Positions 33,571 to 41,390 of a stretch of DNA of 64,000 nt are shown here, piece after piece (within the stretch, counting starts at the first letter, position 1; every line of letters starts with the position of its first letter). The DNA is from Streptomyces sp. Je 1-332. Lineage in GTDB: Bacteria > Actinomycetota > Actinomycetes > Streptomycetales > Streptomycetaceae. The translations under genes and the position numbers were made by a program. The notes below the pieces were generated by a model. The model was given only the letters and a program-made list of their open reading frames with translations, did not search any database and had not been told where the DNA came from. Location: contig NZ_CP160402.1 in NCBI RefSeq assembly GCF_040730185.1, positions 4,216,001-4,280,000 on the forward strand, written 5' to 3'.

Positions 33571-34140
33571 TCAGGTCGTGGGCGGCGGAGTGCGGTCGGA
33601 GCCGCGGGGCGGGCCGGGGTCGGCGCCACGTGCGCCCTCGGCGAACGGGCCGGGCCCGCTGGAGGTGGCCCGGGGGCCCCAGCCGCCCGCTGCCGCCTCG
33701 CCGCCCGGCGGTACGCCATGGCCGTCGCCGCGTCCGGCACGGCCCGAGTGGTCCGTGCACAGCGCCCAGATGACGAAGATGCCGATCGCGATCGCGATCA
33801 GCGCCCAGATCGGCTGGTACGGCAGCCACATGAAGTGCAGGACGACGGAGATCGAGGCGAGCGCGACACCGCACGCCTTGCCCCAGGTCGCGCCCTTGAG
33901 GATGCCGTAACCGGTGACCGCGACGAGGATGCCGAGGACCAGGTGGATCCAGCCCCACGTGGTGAGGTTGAACTTGTAGACGTAGTCCCCGATGCGTGCG
34001 TAGACGTCGTCCTTGGCGATGCCCGCGATGCCTTCGAGAATGCCGAGGATGCCGCTGACCAGCATCAGGACACCCGCGAACATCGTGCCGCCCGACGCCC
34101 AGGGGCTGGTGCCCCGCGGGTTGTTCGCTCCGCTGCTCAT
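33571..34140 (-). CDS. DUF7144-type four-helix membrane protein
   Basis: A 189-aa protein with four hydrophobic helices (residues ~18-40, 62-80, 85-103 and 108-128) in the pattern of the DUF7144 family, for example TWGWIHLVLGILVAVTGYGI near residue 61. The C-terminal ~60 residues are Gly/Pro-rich and disordered. Function unknown. The ClC gene starts 35 bp downstream on the same strand, so an operon is likely. Confidence 0.82.
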   Translation of the reverse strand: MSSGANNPRGTSPWASGGTMFAGVLMLVSGILGILEGIAGIAKDDVYARIGDYVYKFNLTTWGWIHLVLGILVAVTGYGILKGATWGKACGVALASISVVLHFMWLPYQPIWALIAIAIGIFVIWALCTDHSGRAGRGDGHGVPPGGEAAAGGWGPRATSSGPGPFAEGARGADPGPPRGSDRTPPPTT

Positions 34141-34246
34141 GGGCTCCCTTTCTTCGTCGGTCAGGAGTTCACAGCGTGTGACAGCCCTGAGGGACGCGCG
34201 AGCGGGATTAGCCCGAATGATGTCGCCGCCGGCGATGGGCGCGACG

Positions 34247-35212
34247 TCAGCCCGCCTCGCCCACCGCCCGGGTGATCTCCGCGGTCATCCGGCGGATGCT
34301 GGGGGAACGGGCCGGGCAGGGGCGGGACTTGGCCGTGGTCGGCGCCAGGCAGAAGTGCAGGTAGTCGTCACCGCGGTGCAGGGCGGTGCGACCGCTGCCC
34401 GGCTCCGTGCAGTACGCCGGGTTCTTCTTCTCGTACGCCGTGCACGGCAGCTGCTCCACCCACGTGTAACGGCCATCGGCCGGAGCGACCGCGCCGCCCG
34501 CGTCGGCGACGATTCCGCCCGAGGCCCGCGCCTGCGCCGCGTAGATGCCGTTGACGCGCCGCACGCGGTCGGGCGTGATCGGGTCGGGGCCCTGGAGGAC
34601 CCACACGATCCGCGGCCGGTCCGCACCGCCGGCCTCACCGATCTGCGCGGCCAGCGCCTTCGCGTCGGCGGCGTACCGGTCGAAGTACTTCTGCCGCTCC
34701 TTGTCGTACGTGATGCCGTCCATGCACGGCGTGTAGCCCCAGGCATTGCCCCAGAACTGCAACACCACGAAGTCCGGACGCTCCTCGCGGACCAGCGCGG
34801 CGGCCTTGTCCTTGGCGGGCACGAGGGAGTCATCGCCGGTGCCGTCGAGGTAGTCGCAGAGGGTGGTGCCGGAGTAGGGCGCGCTGCGGTAGCGGGCGCC
34901 GAGGTCGGTGCGCAGGAGGTCGCCGAGGACGGTCTGGTTCTCCATCGCGAGGGAGTCCCCGAGGTAGAGGACCTTCGGGGCCTTCGCGTGGGCTTTGTCG
35001 GCGACGCGCTGGCGGGTCGTGGGGGAAGCGGAGGGGGAGGAGGGAGACGCAGGCGCGGACCGCGACTCGGAGGACTCGGGGGACTTGGAGGGGCCCGCGG
35101 CCGGCGGAGGCTTCGGAGCGGCCTCGTTCGACGTGCCCCCGGAGCCCGGGTCGCCGCATGCCCCGAGGAGCAGCACAGCGGCCAGCACCCCACCGATCCA
35201 CGGCTTGCGCAT
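34247..35212 (-). CDS. SGNH/GDSL-hydrolase lipoprotein
   Basis: A 321-aa surface lipoprotein. Signal MRKPWIGGVLAAVLLLGACG with lipobox LLGAC (Cys 19). A Ser/Pro-rich linker follows (residues ~22-70), then an SGNH domain: VLYLGDSLAMENQT (nucleophile Ser), VVLQFWGNAWG (oxyanion Asn), and a final RGDDYLHFCLAPT segment with Asp and His. The domain resembles the stand-alone SGNH units related to acyltransferase-linked hydrolases. Two Cys pairs may form disulfides. An ATTAC-N7-GTAAT palindrome lies 73 bp upstream. Substrate unknown. Confidence 0.85.
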   Translation of the reverse strand: MRKPWIGGVLAAVLLLGACGDPGSGGTSNEAAPKPPPAAGPSKSPESSESRSAPASPSSPSASPTTRQRVADKAHAKAPKVLYLGDSLAMENQTVLGDLLRTDLGARYRSAPYSGTTLCDYLDGTGDDSLVPAKDKAAALVREERPDFVVLQFWGNAWGYTPCMDGITYDKERQKYFDRYAADAKALAAQIGEAGGADRPRIVWVLQGPDPITPDRVRRVNGIYAAQARASGGIVADAGGAVAPADGRYTWVEQLPCTAYEKKNPAYCTEPGSGRTALHRGDDYLHFCLAPTTAKSRPCPARSPSIRRMTAEITRAVGEAG

Positions 35213-35284
35213 ACGCCAACTCCCGTCCAGGCAACCGAAAGAGCCCCTTAGGCAAGCACAGACACCCGCCCGTGAGAAGACCGC

Positions 35285-35301
35285 ATTACCTCGGACGTAA
35301 T
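35285..35301. promoter_or_regulatory. ATTAC-N7-GTAAT palindrome upstream of SGNH lipoprotein gene
   Basis: ATTAC (35285-35289) and GTAAT (35297-35301), 7 bp apart, 73 bp before the start codon of the minus-strand lipoprotein gene. It has an AT-richness unusual for this area. A dimeric regulator site is possible; the regulator is not known. Confidence 0.35.
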
Positions 35302-35346
35302 CGACCCCCGGCGGCCCGCACGGCAAGCTCAAGTCATCGAAGGAAC

Positions 35347-35400
35347 AACCCCGTTGGGTGAAGCAGTCCCGTTGGCCGAAGCAACCCCGTCGGCCGAACA
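35347..35400 (+). repeat. Three 18-bp tandem units
   Basis: AACCCCGTTGGGTGAAGC (35347-35364), AGTCCCGTTGGCCGAAGC (35365-35382) and AACCCCGTCGGCCGAACA (35383-35400). They lie just before the NTF2-like remnant. Confidence 0.8.
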
Positions 35401-35411
35401 TCCGAGCCCCA

Positions 35412-35556
35412 GGAGGCACCCGCCCGCTTCGGCTGGGAGCTGGTGTCGCTCGCGGACGGCTCCGCTCCCGTCGCCGGCTTCGACGTCATCACACTCGCCG
35501 CCGACGGCCGCATCCGTGCGGTGCACGGCTTCCTGGACCGCGTGCCCACGGCCTGA
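35412..35556 (+). pseudogene. C-terminal remnant of an NTF2/SnoaL-like protein
   Basis: The frame ending at TGA 35554-35556 reads GWELVSLADGSAPVAGFDVI then TLAADGRIRAVHGFLDRVPTA. This is the pattern of the last two or three beta strands of nuclear-transport-factor-2/SnoaL-like proteins (..AGTD...L..DGRI..V.GFLD..P). No start codon with a ribosome site and no N-terminal part of the fold lie upstream; instead the 18-bp tandem repeats occur. I read it as the leftover of a deleted gene. The match is from memory of the family pattern, so moderate confidence. Confidence 0.55.
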
Positions 35557-35586
35557 CCGCGGGCACGCGCCCCGAAGGGCCGCCCC

Positions 35587-35952
35587 TCAGCGCGCCACGT
35601 ACTGCGTGAGGATCGCCTGCACCTCGTAGATGTCGACGCCCTTGGTGAAGGTCTTCTGGATCGGCTCGGGGGTCCCGGAGATCCAGATCTTCAGCTCGGC
35701 GTCGAGATCGAAGTGCCCGGCGGTCTCCACGGCGAAGTGCGTGATGCTGCGGTACGGGACCGAGTGGTACTCGACCTTCTTGCCGGTTATCCCCTGCTTG
35801 TCGACGAGGACGAGGCGGCGATCGGTGAAGAGCATGGTGTCGCGGATCAGCAGGAACGCGGCCTGCACCTGCTCCCCGTGGCCCAGCAGACGCGCGTAGT
35901 CCTGCTGCGCGGTCATTGGATCGATGGTGTGCGCGTTTCCGAACAGCGCCAT
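35587..35952 (-). CDS. Bacterial PH-domain protein
   Basis: A 121-aa cytosolic protein consisting of a single bacterial pleckstrin-homology-like domain (bPH_1, PF08000 type): FLLIRDTMLFTDRRLVLVDK near residue 33, KKVEYHSVPYRSITHFAVET near residue 58 and AELKIWISGTPEPIQKTF near residue 84. The full length matches such single-domain proteins. Function in bacteria is not established. It stands alone with its own promoter region, divergent from the AhpD-like gene. Confidence 0.88.
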   Translation of the reverse strand: MALFGNAHTIDPMTAQQDYARLLGHGEQVQAAFLLIRDTMLFTDRRLVLVDKQGITGKKVEYHSVPYRSITHFAVETAGHFDLDAELKIWISGTPEPIQKTFTKGVDIYEVQAILTQYVAR

Positions 35953-36110
35953 GAGAAACCCCCCATTTTGTTGAATTCGCAGGAACGTCCGACTGTAACG
36001 CGCGCCCTGTGGGGGCGGGCCGCCGAACGTGGTCCTGCTCCTCCTGTCACGTCTTGGCGCGCGCCTCCGTCACAGGAGTGCAAGCATCGGCAATGGCAAG
36101 GGAGATCACC

Positions 36111-36584
36111 ATGGACGCTCGGCTGAACCTCTTCGGCAGCCCGCTGGCGGGCAAGGTCCTGAAGCACATCAACGCGGCGAGCAAGGTCGTGTCGGACTCG
36201 ACCCTGCCCCCCGCGACGCAGGAACTGGTGAAGATCCGCGCGAGCCAGATCAACGGCTGCGGGTTCTGCACCGACATGCACACCAAGGACGCCACGCACG
36301 CGGGGGAGACCGCGACGCGCCTCAACCTCGTCGCCGCCTGGCGCGAGGCCCAGGTGTTCACCGACGCCGAGCGCGCCGCCCTCGAACTCACGGAACAGGG
36401 GACGCGCGTCGCCGACGCGGCGGGCGGGGTCACGGACGAGGCATGGGCGGACGCCGCCAAGCACTACGACGCGGACCAGCTGGCCGCACTCGTCTCGCTC
36501 ATCGCCCTCATCAACACCTACAACCGCGTGAACGTCATCGTCCAACAGCCGGCGGGCGACTACCAGCCGGGCCAGTTCGGCTAA
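36111..36584 (+). CDS. Carboxymuconolactone decarboxylase/AhpD-like protein
   Basis: A 157-aa protein of the carboxymuconolactone decarboxylase family, alkylhydroperoxidase subgroup. The active-site motif is INGCGFCTDMHTKDATHAG near residue 43, with the CxxC pair plus His needed for peroxide reduction in AhpD. The ATG at 36111 follows GGGAGA; an earlier ATG at 36093 lacks a ribosome site. It probably reduces organic peroxides using an unknown thiol partner. Neighbour genes do not suggest a pathway. Confidence 0.88.
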   Translation: MDARLNLFGSPLAGKVLKHINAASKVVSDSTLPPATQELVKIRASQINGCGFCTDMHTKDATHAGETATRLNLVAAWREAQVFTDAERAALELTEQGTRVADAAGGVTDEAWADAAKHYDADQLAALVSLIALINTYNRVNVIVQQPAGDYQPGQFG

Positions 36585-36620
36585 CACCCCTCGTCACCCT
36601 CGTCACCCTCATCAGCCTCG

Positions 36621-37451
36621 TCACAGGGGCTTGAGCGCGGGCGCGAGCGTGGTGGCCTGGCGGTGGCCGGCGCGGGCCGCGGCGGGGCGGCGGGTGTCGG
36701 CGGTCATGTCGCGGCCCATGGCGCGGCGGGCGGCGGGATCCGGGGTCAGGAGGGTGATGTCGGTGCCCTCCGCGGCGAGTTCGGCCGCCTCCCGCCGCGC
36801 ACTGGGGTGCGGACCCACGGCAGAGGGGATCGGGGAGAGCGCCAGGACGCGCCGGTAGCCGCGGGCCAGGTGGATGTTGGTGGTGGAGCGGCTGCCCCCG
36901 TCGATCCAGCGGCGGCCCGCGACCGTGACCGGCGGCCAGACCAGGGGCACCGCACAGCTGGCGGCGACCGCCTCGACGAGCGTGGGCCCCGAGCCCTCGT
37001 CGAACGTCTCCACGGCTCCGGTCACGGCGTCGACCGAGGCGATCCGCAGCGCCTGCTCGGGCCAGGTCCGCGCCCCGCGGAGCAGGCCCCCCACGGTGTC
37101 GAACACCTCGGCCTCGGGCCTGGTGCGTGCCGCGAGGGCAGCGCGGCCCAGGCGTCGCACGGAGCGCTCGGGGTCACGGGAGCCGAGCGCCGCCCACAGG
37201 AAGCGGAGCGTCTGGGGCACGGAGACCCCCAGGTCCACCTGGTCGGCCCCGGCGAGCTGGCGTTCGTACAGCTCGCGCGCCGGTTCGCCGCTCGCGAGCC
37301 GGGAGCCGAATATCGCGCCCGCCGAGGTGCCGATGACGACGTCCGCCCGGCCGGGATCGATCCCGGCGTCCGCGAGGCCGGCCAGCACGCCGACCATCCA
37401 CGCGCCGCCGACCGGCCCGCCGCCGCCGAGCACCAGTGCTGTCCCGCCCAT
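36621..37451 (-). CDS. Patatin-like phospholipase
   Basis: A 276-aa patatin-type acyl hydrolase. Oxyanion-hole motif VLGGGGPVGGAW near residue 7, nucleophile elbow VIGTSAGAIFGS near residue 40 (Gly-Thr-Ser-Ala-Gly) and the Asp of RWIDGGSRSTTN near residue 184 form the usual Ser-Asp dyad. It should split acyl chains from phospholipids or related esters. It is divergent from a TetR gene; two copies of one palindrome in the shared promoter region imply that the TetR protein controls it. Confidence 0.9.
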   Translation of the reverse strand: MGGTALVLGGGGPVGGAWMVGVLAGLADAGIDPGRADVVIGTSAGAIFGSRLASGEPARELYERQLAGADQVDLGVSVPQTLRFLWAALGSRDPERSVRRLGRAALAARTRPEAEVFDTVGGLLRGARTWPEQALRIASVDAVTGAVETFDEGSGPTLVEAVAASCAVPLVWPPVTVAGRRWIDGGSRSTTNIHLARGYRRVLALSPIPSAVGPHPSARREAAELAAEGTDITLLTPDPAARRAMGRDMTADTRRPAAARAGHRQATTLAPALKPL

Positions 37452-37475
37452 GCCGCGCCCTCCCAGATAATCAAA

Positions 37476-37491
37476 TGGGGAGTGCTCCCCA
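37476..37491. promoter_or_regulatory. TetR operator, copy 1 (patatin side)
   Basis: Perfect palindrome TGGGGAG-TG-CTCCCCA, 25 bp before the patatin start. A matching copy lies at 37520-37535, 44 bp away centre to centre (about four helix turns). Confidence 0.75.
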
Positions 37492-37519
37492 CTTCTTGTC
37501 GCGACGATAGCATCACTAC

Positions 37520-37535
37520 CGGGGATGACTCCCCA
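37520..37535. promoter_or_regulatory. TetR operator, copy 2 (tetR side)
   Basis: CGGGGAT-GA-CTCCCCA, same core GGGGA..CTCCCC as copy 1, 21 bp before the tetR start. Candidate promoter elements for both genes lie between the two copies. Confidence 0.75.
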
Positions 37536-37556
37536 TATGGCGCAGGGAGAGTGACG

Positions 37557-38222
37557 ATGACCGGCGGCTCACACCGCGTGACGCCCCCGCGGCGACGCGA
37601 CGCGCGGCGCAACTGGGACCTCCTGGTGGGGGCCGCCCGCGAGGTGTTCGCGGAGCAGGGCCTTGAGGCGCCGCTGGACGTGATCGCCCGCCGGGCGGGC
37701 GTGGGGAACGCGACGCTCTACCGCAACTTCCCCACCCGCGCCGCCCTCGTCGACGCCGCCTTCCACGACCTTCTGACCGGCACGATGGCCGCGGGCGAGC
37801 AGGCCAGGACCGCCCCGGACGCCTGGGCGGCGCTGAACGAGTACCTCCGGGCCGTCTTCGTCACGCTGGCCGCCGACCGCGGCACCAACGACCTCATGAC
37901 CACCCGCCTGGAGGGTGTCGAAGCGCTGCGGGCCGTGCACGCCCACAACCGCGAGACGATGGACGTCCTGCTCGGCCGCGGCCGCGACCAGGGCACGGTC
38001 CGCGCAGACGTGACCACCGAGGACGTTCTGTTCGCACTGGCCGCCCTGGGCCGCGCCATCCCGGCGCTGAGCACCGCGACCACCCCCGACGCCTGGCGCC
38101 GCCCCCTGGCCCTGTTCCTGGACGGCCTGCGCGCCGCACCGGCCGCGCCACCGCTCCCGGGCGCCGCCTTGACCGCCGACCAACTCGACCGGTCACTCCA
38201 TGAGTTGGGCCGAAAACCCTAG
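37557..38222 (+). CDS. TetR-family repressor
   Basis: A 221-aa regulator. HTH in residues ~20-65: LLVGAAREVFAEQGLEAPLD, then VIARRAGVGNATLYRNFPTR with the typical recognition helix. The C-terminal effector domain (~75-200) is of the SBP-like type (often TetR_C_33-like). The ATG at 37557 follows GGGAGA at a good distance; a GTG at 37551 is too near. It likely represses itself and the divergent patatin gene. Its stop overlaps that of the convergent membrane-protein gene by 4 bp. Confidence 0.9.
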   Translation: MTGGSHRVTPPRRRDARRNWDLLVGAAREVFAEQGLEAPLDVIARRAGVGNATLYRNFPTRAALVDAAFHDLLTGTMAAGEQARTAPDAWAALNEYLRAVFVTLAADRGTNDLMTTRLEGVEALRAVHAHNRETMDVLLGRGRDQGTVRADVTTEDVLFALAALGRAIPALSTATTPDAWRRPLALFLDGLRAAPAAPPLPGAALTADQLDRSLHELGRKP

Positions 38223-38518
38223 GTTCGGGTGCGCCGTGGAGGCCTGCGGGTGAGGTGGTACATGGCGTATGTCACAGCGATGATGAAGTCGGTCGCCAGC
38301 CAGACCGCGACGATCAGGCCGACCCCGATCGTGGTGCCTGCGGCGTCGGAGTCCTCGCACAGCTTCAGGGCGTCGCCCCTCAGACCCGAGCAGGAATCCG
38401 GCGTTCCACTGCCGGTGGCGGCGCCTGCCACGACCCAGGCGAGAAAGACGACCTGGATCGCCAGAAAAACCCAGAAGACGGCGCGATGACCCTTCCTCGG
38501 AGAGTGGATCTCGCTCAT
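38219..38518 (-). CDS. Small two-helix membrane protein, unknown function
   Basis: A 99-aa protein with two hydrophobic helices (residues ~13-33 and ~62-85) around a short loop with two Cys (DSCSGLRGDALKLCED), perhaps a disulfide outside. Positive tail RRPPRRTRT. I chose the ATG at 38518, which follows GGAAGGACGAGG; an ATG at 38551 would add 11 residues. No family recognised with certainty, though similar small proteins are common in Streptomyces. Confidence 0.65.
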   Translation of the reverse strand: MSEIHSPRKGHRAVFWVFLAIQVVFLAWVVAGAATGSGTPDSCSGLRGDALKLCEDSDAAGTTIGVGLIVAVWLATDFIIAVTYAMYHLTRRPPRRTRT

Positions 38519-38613
38519 GGCCTCGTCCTTCCAAGAGGCACTACTCCCCATTGTGCTCTTGTGGCCCAGGTGGGATCGAGGAGGGATCGAGGCGGGACCG
38601 GCCCCCCCGGGAC

Positions 38614-38644
38614 AGTAAAAAGGCCCAGGTCACCGACCTGGGCC
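38614..38644 (-). terminator. Rho-independent terminator of tRNA-Gly
   Basis: Stem GACCTGGGCCT / AGGCCCAGGTC (38620-38644) with a 3-nt loop, followed on the minus strand by TTTTTA (38615-38620). It is one of the few terminators here with a real T-run. Confidence 0.85.
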
Positions 38645-38659
38645 TCTGGGCCTCAACTG

Positions 38660-38733
38660 TGGAGCGGGTGACGAGAATCGAACTCGCACTCTCAGCTTGG
38701 GAAGCTGATGTTCTACCACTAAACTACACCCGC
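38660..38733 (-). tRNA. tRNA-Gly (anticodon CCC)
   Basis: On the minus strand GCGGGTG pairs with CACCCGC at the acceptor stem. The anticodon arm TCAGC-TTCCCAA-GCTGA gives anticodon CCC in a 7-nt loop, the T arm GCGAGTTCGATTCTCGT is normal, and CCA is encoded (38660-38662). Length 74 nt with CCA. It stands alone, with a T-run terminator 16 bp downstream. No repeat of its 3' end was noticed nearby, so no sign of an attachment site. Confidence 0.97.
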
Positions 38734-39004
38734 GAAAGACACCGTCTGTGGCGGTGTCGTAACGTCGCACACTCTACCTCATCCCAGGCCCCGGGCGCTT
38801 TTGCCGCGGGGCCCGCGTGCTGTCCGGGGCATGGATGGCGCTTCGGGACGCGGGAGTTGGGGCGTACGGTGAGAGACCGGAGTGCCGCCTGGAGGGGCGC
38901 CCCTTTCGTCCCGTAATGTGGCCTTTCGTCGTCAGCTCGCGTACGAGCAGGTGCGGGACGCTGCGAGCTCAACTACGGCTTTGGGGAAGGGACTCGAGGA
39001 CTTG

Positions 39005-39163
39005 ATGGAGCGCACCGTCGTCCGATGTGCCGAAGGGCACGTGTTCAGCACTGCTTCGTTCCCGATGCAGAAGGCCGACCGGCTCGGACCCGGCCGTCTC
39101 ATCCGCTGTCCACGATGCGCCCGATTGCGGCATGCCGTGCCGGTCGCGTCGCAGAAGCGGTAG
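39005..39163 (+). CDS. Small zinc-ribbon-like protein (52 aa)
   Basis: A 52-aa protein, [20 protein letters not shown] ... [17 protein letters not shown]. Cys 8, His 12 and the CPRC pair give a plausible four-ligand zinc ribbon. Such short proteins occur next to dcd in other Streptomyces as far as I recall. The ATG follows GAGGA. A hairpin lies between it and dcd (39190-39230). Function unknown; nucleic-acid binding would fit. Confidence 0.75.
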   Translation: MERTVVRCAEGHVFSTASFPMQKADRLGPGRLIRCPRCARLRHAVPVASQKR

Positions 39164-39189
39164 CGCGGGCACGGGAGAGCAGCGAACAG

Positions 39190-39230
39190 GAGCGCGCGGG
39201 ACCGTCCGATTGGGGCGGGCCCGCGCGCTC
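39190..39230 (+). terminator. Hairpin between the zinc-ribbon gene and dcd
   Basis: Stem GAGCGCGCGGG (39190-39200) / CCCGCGCGCTC (39220-39230) with a 19-nt loop. It ends 16 bp before the dcd start codon, so it could also attenuate dcd. Confidence 0.6.
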
Positions 39231-39246
39231 TGCGTATCCTCGGTGC

Positions 39247-39822
39247 GTGCTTCTCTCAGACAAGGACATCCGGGCCGAGATCGACACCGGACGAGTGCGG
39301 ATCGATCCGTACGACGAATCCATGGTGCAGCCCTCGAGCATCGACGTGCGGCTCGACCGTTACTTCCGGGTGTTCGAGAACCACCGCTACCCCCACATCG
39401 ACCCCTCCGTGGAGCAGGCCGACCTGACGCGGCTCGTGGAGCCCGAGGGCGACGAGCCGTTCATCCTGCACCCTGGCGAGTTCGTGCTGGCCTCGACGTA
39501 CGAGGTCATCAGCCTGCCCGACGACCTCGCGAGCAGGCTGGAGGGGAAGTCCAGCCTGGGGCGGCTCGGCCTCGTGACACATTCCACGGCCGGTTTCATC
39601 GACCCCGGCTTCTCCGGGCACGTGACGCTCGAGCTCTCCAACCTCGCGACGCTGCCCATCAAGCTCTGGCCGGGCATGAAGATCGGGCAGCTCTGCCTGT
39701 TCCGCATGACCTCGCCCTCCGAGGCGCCCTACGGCTCGGAGCGTTACGGGTCGCGTTACCAGGGGCAGCGAGGCCCCACCGCCTCCCGCTCCTTCCTCAA
39801 TTTCCATCGGACACAGGTGTGA
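39247..39822 (+). CDS. dcd: dCTP deaminase
   Basis: Trimeric enzyme that deaminates dCTP to dUTP for thymidylate synthesis. The 191-aa protein starts with GTG ([20 protein letters not shown]) and has the conserved motifs [11 protein letters not shown] near residue 27, [20 protein letters not shown] near residue 99, [15 protein letters not shown] near residue 118 and [13 protein letters not shown] near residue 161. The [11 protein letters not shown] segment includes the substrate-binding His and catalytic neighbours. Length is standard. The phosphoribosyltransferase gene follows after 8 bp, so both are probably one transcript for nucleotide metabolism. Confidence 0.97.
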   Translation: MLLSDKDIRAEIDTGRVRIDPYDESMVQPSSIDVRLDRYFRVFENHRYPHIDPSVEQADLTRLVEPEGDEPFILHPGEFVLASTYEVISLPDDLASRLEGKSSLGRLGLVTHSTAGFIDPGFSGHVTLELSNLATLPIKLWPGMKIGQLCLFRMTSPSEAPYGSERYGSRYQGQRGPTASRSFLNFHRTQV

Positions 39823-39830
39823 CATCCAGC

Positions 39831-40328
39831 ATGAGTGACGTGCGCGAGAACCTTACGTACGAGAATTTCGGCGGCGCGGTGCGTGAGCTCGCGCAGATGA
39901 TCGCCGACGACGGGTACCAGCCCGACGTCATCATCTCCATCGCCCGCGGTGGCGTCTTCGTCGCGGGCGGTCTCGCGTACGCGCTCGACTGCAAGAACAT
40001 CCACCTGGTCAACGTGGAGTTCTACACGGGCGTCGGGACGACCCTGGAAATGCCGGTCATGCTGGCGCCGGTGCCGAACGCGATCGACTTCACCGACAAG
40101 AAGGTGCTCATCGCGGACGACGTCGCGGACACCGGCAAGACGCTGAAGCTCGTGCACGACTTCTGCCTCGACCACGTGGCGGAGGTGCGGTCCGCCGTCG
40201 TCTACGAGAAGTCGCAGTCGCTCGTGAAGTGCGAGTACGTCTGGAAGCGCACCGACGAGTGGATCAACTTCCCCTGGAGCGTCGAAGCTCCCGTCGTGAA
40301 GCGTGCCGGGCAGGTTCTCGACGCCTGA
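39831..40328 (+). CDS. Phosphoribosyltransferase (xanthine/hypoxanthine type)
   Basis: A 165-aa type I phosphoribosyltransferase. The PRPP-binding loop VLIADDVADTGKTLKLV near residue 92 is intact and the dimerisation/hood segment ISIARGGVFVAGGLAYAL near residue 35 is typical. It most likely salvages a purine base (hypoxanthine, guanine or xanthine) to the nucleotide, but base choice cannot be told from sequence alone. It lies 8 bp after dcd on the same strand, so cotranscription in nucleotide metabolism is likely. A 19-bp hairpin ends the unit. Confidence 0.88.
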   Translation: MSDVRENLTYENFGGAVRELAQMIADDGYQPDVIISIARGGVFVAGGLAYALDCKNIHLVNVEFYTGVGTTLEMPVMLAPVPNAIDFTDKKVLIADDVADTGKTLKLVHDFCLDHVAEVRSAVVYEKSQSLVKCEYVWKRTDEWINFPWSVEAPVVKRAGQVLDA

Positions 40329-40349
40329 GCGGCGGGAGACGAACGTAGA

Positions 40350-40391
40350 GGAGAAGGGCCCCGGTGGAGTGATCCGCCGGGGCCCTTCTCC
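40350..40391 (+). terminator. Terminator after the dcd/phosphoribosyltransferase unit
   Basis: 19-bp stem GGAGAAGGGCCCCGGTGGA (40350-40368) / TCCGCCGGGGCCCTTCTCC (40373-40391) with one G-T pair and loop GTGA. Confidence 0.85.
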
Positions 40392-40392
40392 G

Positions 40393-40427
40393 TCTCAAGT
40401 ACTAGAAAGCTCTCTCAAGTACTAGAA
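40393..40427. repeat. 15-bp tandem duplication at the end of the Yip1 gene
   Basis: TCTCAAGTACTAGAA occurs at 40393-40407 and 40413-40427 (period 20 bp). The second copy contains the stop codon of the Yip1-type gene (40422-40424, minus strand). Confidence 0.85.
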
Positions 40428-41390
40428 CGTGCCGAGCTTGATGATCGCGAGCAGCGCGAGCAGCTGGATCGATGCCGCGCCCAGCGCCTTCGGCCACGGC
40501 AGGTCATGCGACTTGCTCACCATCACCGTGAGCAGCGCGCCCGCGGCGACCCAGGTCAGCCAGCCGAGGAGCTGGACGAAGGGCTGGCCGCCGCCGAGGA
40601 ACATCGCGACGACCACGCGGGGCGCGTCCGTGAGGGACATGATCAGCATGGAGAGGCCGACCGTCGGCTGCCAGGCGCCGTCGCCGCCGAGCTGGCGGGC
40701 GAGGGTGTGCGTGACCACGCCCAGGACGAAGGCACTGATCGTGATCGCGACGGCCGTCGTCAGGACGTACGGGACGGCCGTGGAGAGCGTGGCGCTGATG
40801 GCGTCCTCGCGGGCGCCGTCGAAGCCGAAGATCGCGAGCAGGCCGTAGAGGAACGTCACGATGACGGCCGGGGCCCACATCGCGTAGTCCCGCATCTGGA
40901 GGAAGGTCGGACCCGGGCGCAGCACGATGCCGCGCAGGAGGTCCTTCCAGTGCAGGCGCGGGCCCACCGGTGCGGGGGCCTGGCCCGCGCGGTAGGTGTC
41001 GCCCTGGGTGTACGGGTCCTCGCCCACGGAGAAGGCCTGGGTGTGACCGGGGTTGTTGGCGGCGTACGGATCGAAGCCGCCCTGACCGCCTCTCTGGCCA
41101 CCATGACCGGGATCACCCGGCCCGCCGAAGTACTCCGGCTCCCCGTGGTTGCCGCCCGCCTGCGGCCATTGCTGCCCGCCGTATCCGCCCTGGCGGCCTT
41201 GGCCGCCCTGGCCCTGGCCGTACGGGGGCTGCTGCCCGCCGTACTGCTGGGAGGGCGGCTGAGGGTAGCCGTACGGAGGCTGCTGGCCCTGGGGGGCCTG
41301 CTGTCCGTACGGCTCCTGCCGCGGTCGTTGTTGGGGTCGCGCTTGCGGGGTGCGGTTGTCCCGGCCGCGTCCGATCCTGAATCCAGCCAC
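40422..41390 (-). CDS. Yip1-family membrane protein with Gln/Pro/Gly-rich N-terminus
   Basis: A 322-aa membrane protein. Residues 1-140 are dominated by Gln, Gly, Pro and Tyr (GQQAPQGQQPPYGYPQPPSQ) and probably disordered. Residues ~145-322 contain five hydrophobic helices typical of the Yip1 domain, for example MWAPAVIVTFLYGLLAIFGF near residue 174 and LLGWLTWVAAGALLTVMVSK near residue 277. The GTG at 41390 (VAGFRIGRGRDNRT) is the start I recall for this family in Streptomyces; no strong ribosome site is visible. Function unknown. Confidence 0.8.
   Translation of the reverse strand: MAGFRIGRGRDNRTPQARPQQRPRQEPYGQQAPQGQQPPYGYPQPPSQQYGGQQPPYGQGQGGQGRQGGYGGQQWPQAGGNHGEPEYFGGPGDPGHGGQRGGQGGFDPYAANNPGHTQAFSVGEDPYTQGDTYRAGQAPAPVGPRLHWKDLLRGIVLRPGPTFLQMRDYAMWAPAVIVTFLYGLLAIFGFDGAREDAISATLSTAVPYVLTTAVAITISAFVLGVVTHTLARQLGGDGAWQPTVGLSMLIMSLTDAPRVVVAMFLGGGQPFVQLLGWLTWVAAGALLTVMVSKSHDLPWPKALGAASIQLLALLAIIKLGTF

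Noticed and set aside
38660-38733. tRNA-Gly as integration site of a mobile element
   Set aside because: No integrase and no repeat of the tRNA 3' end seen nearby; genes on both sides are ordinary.
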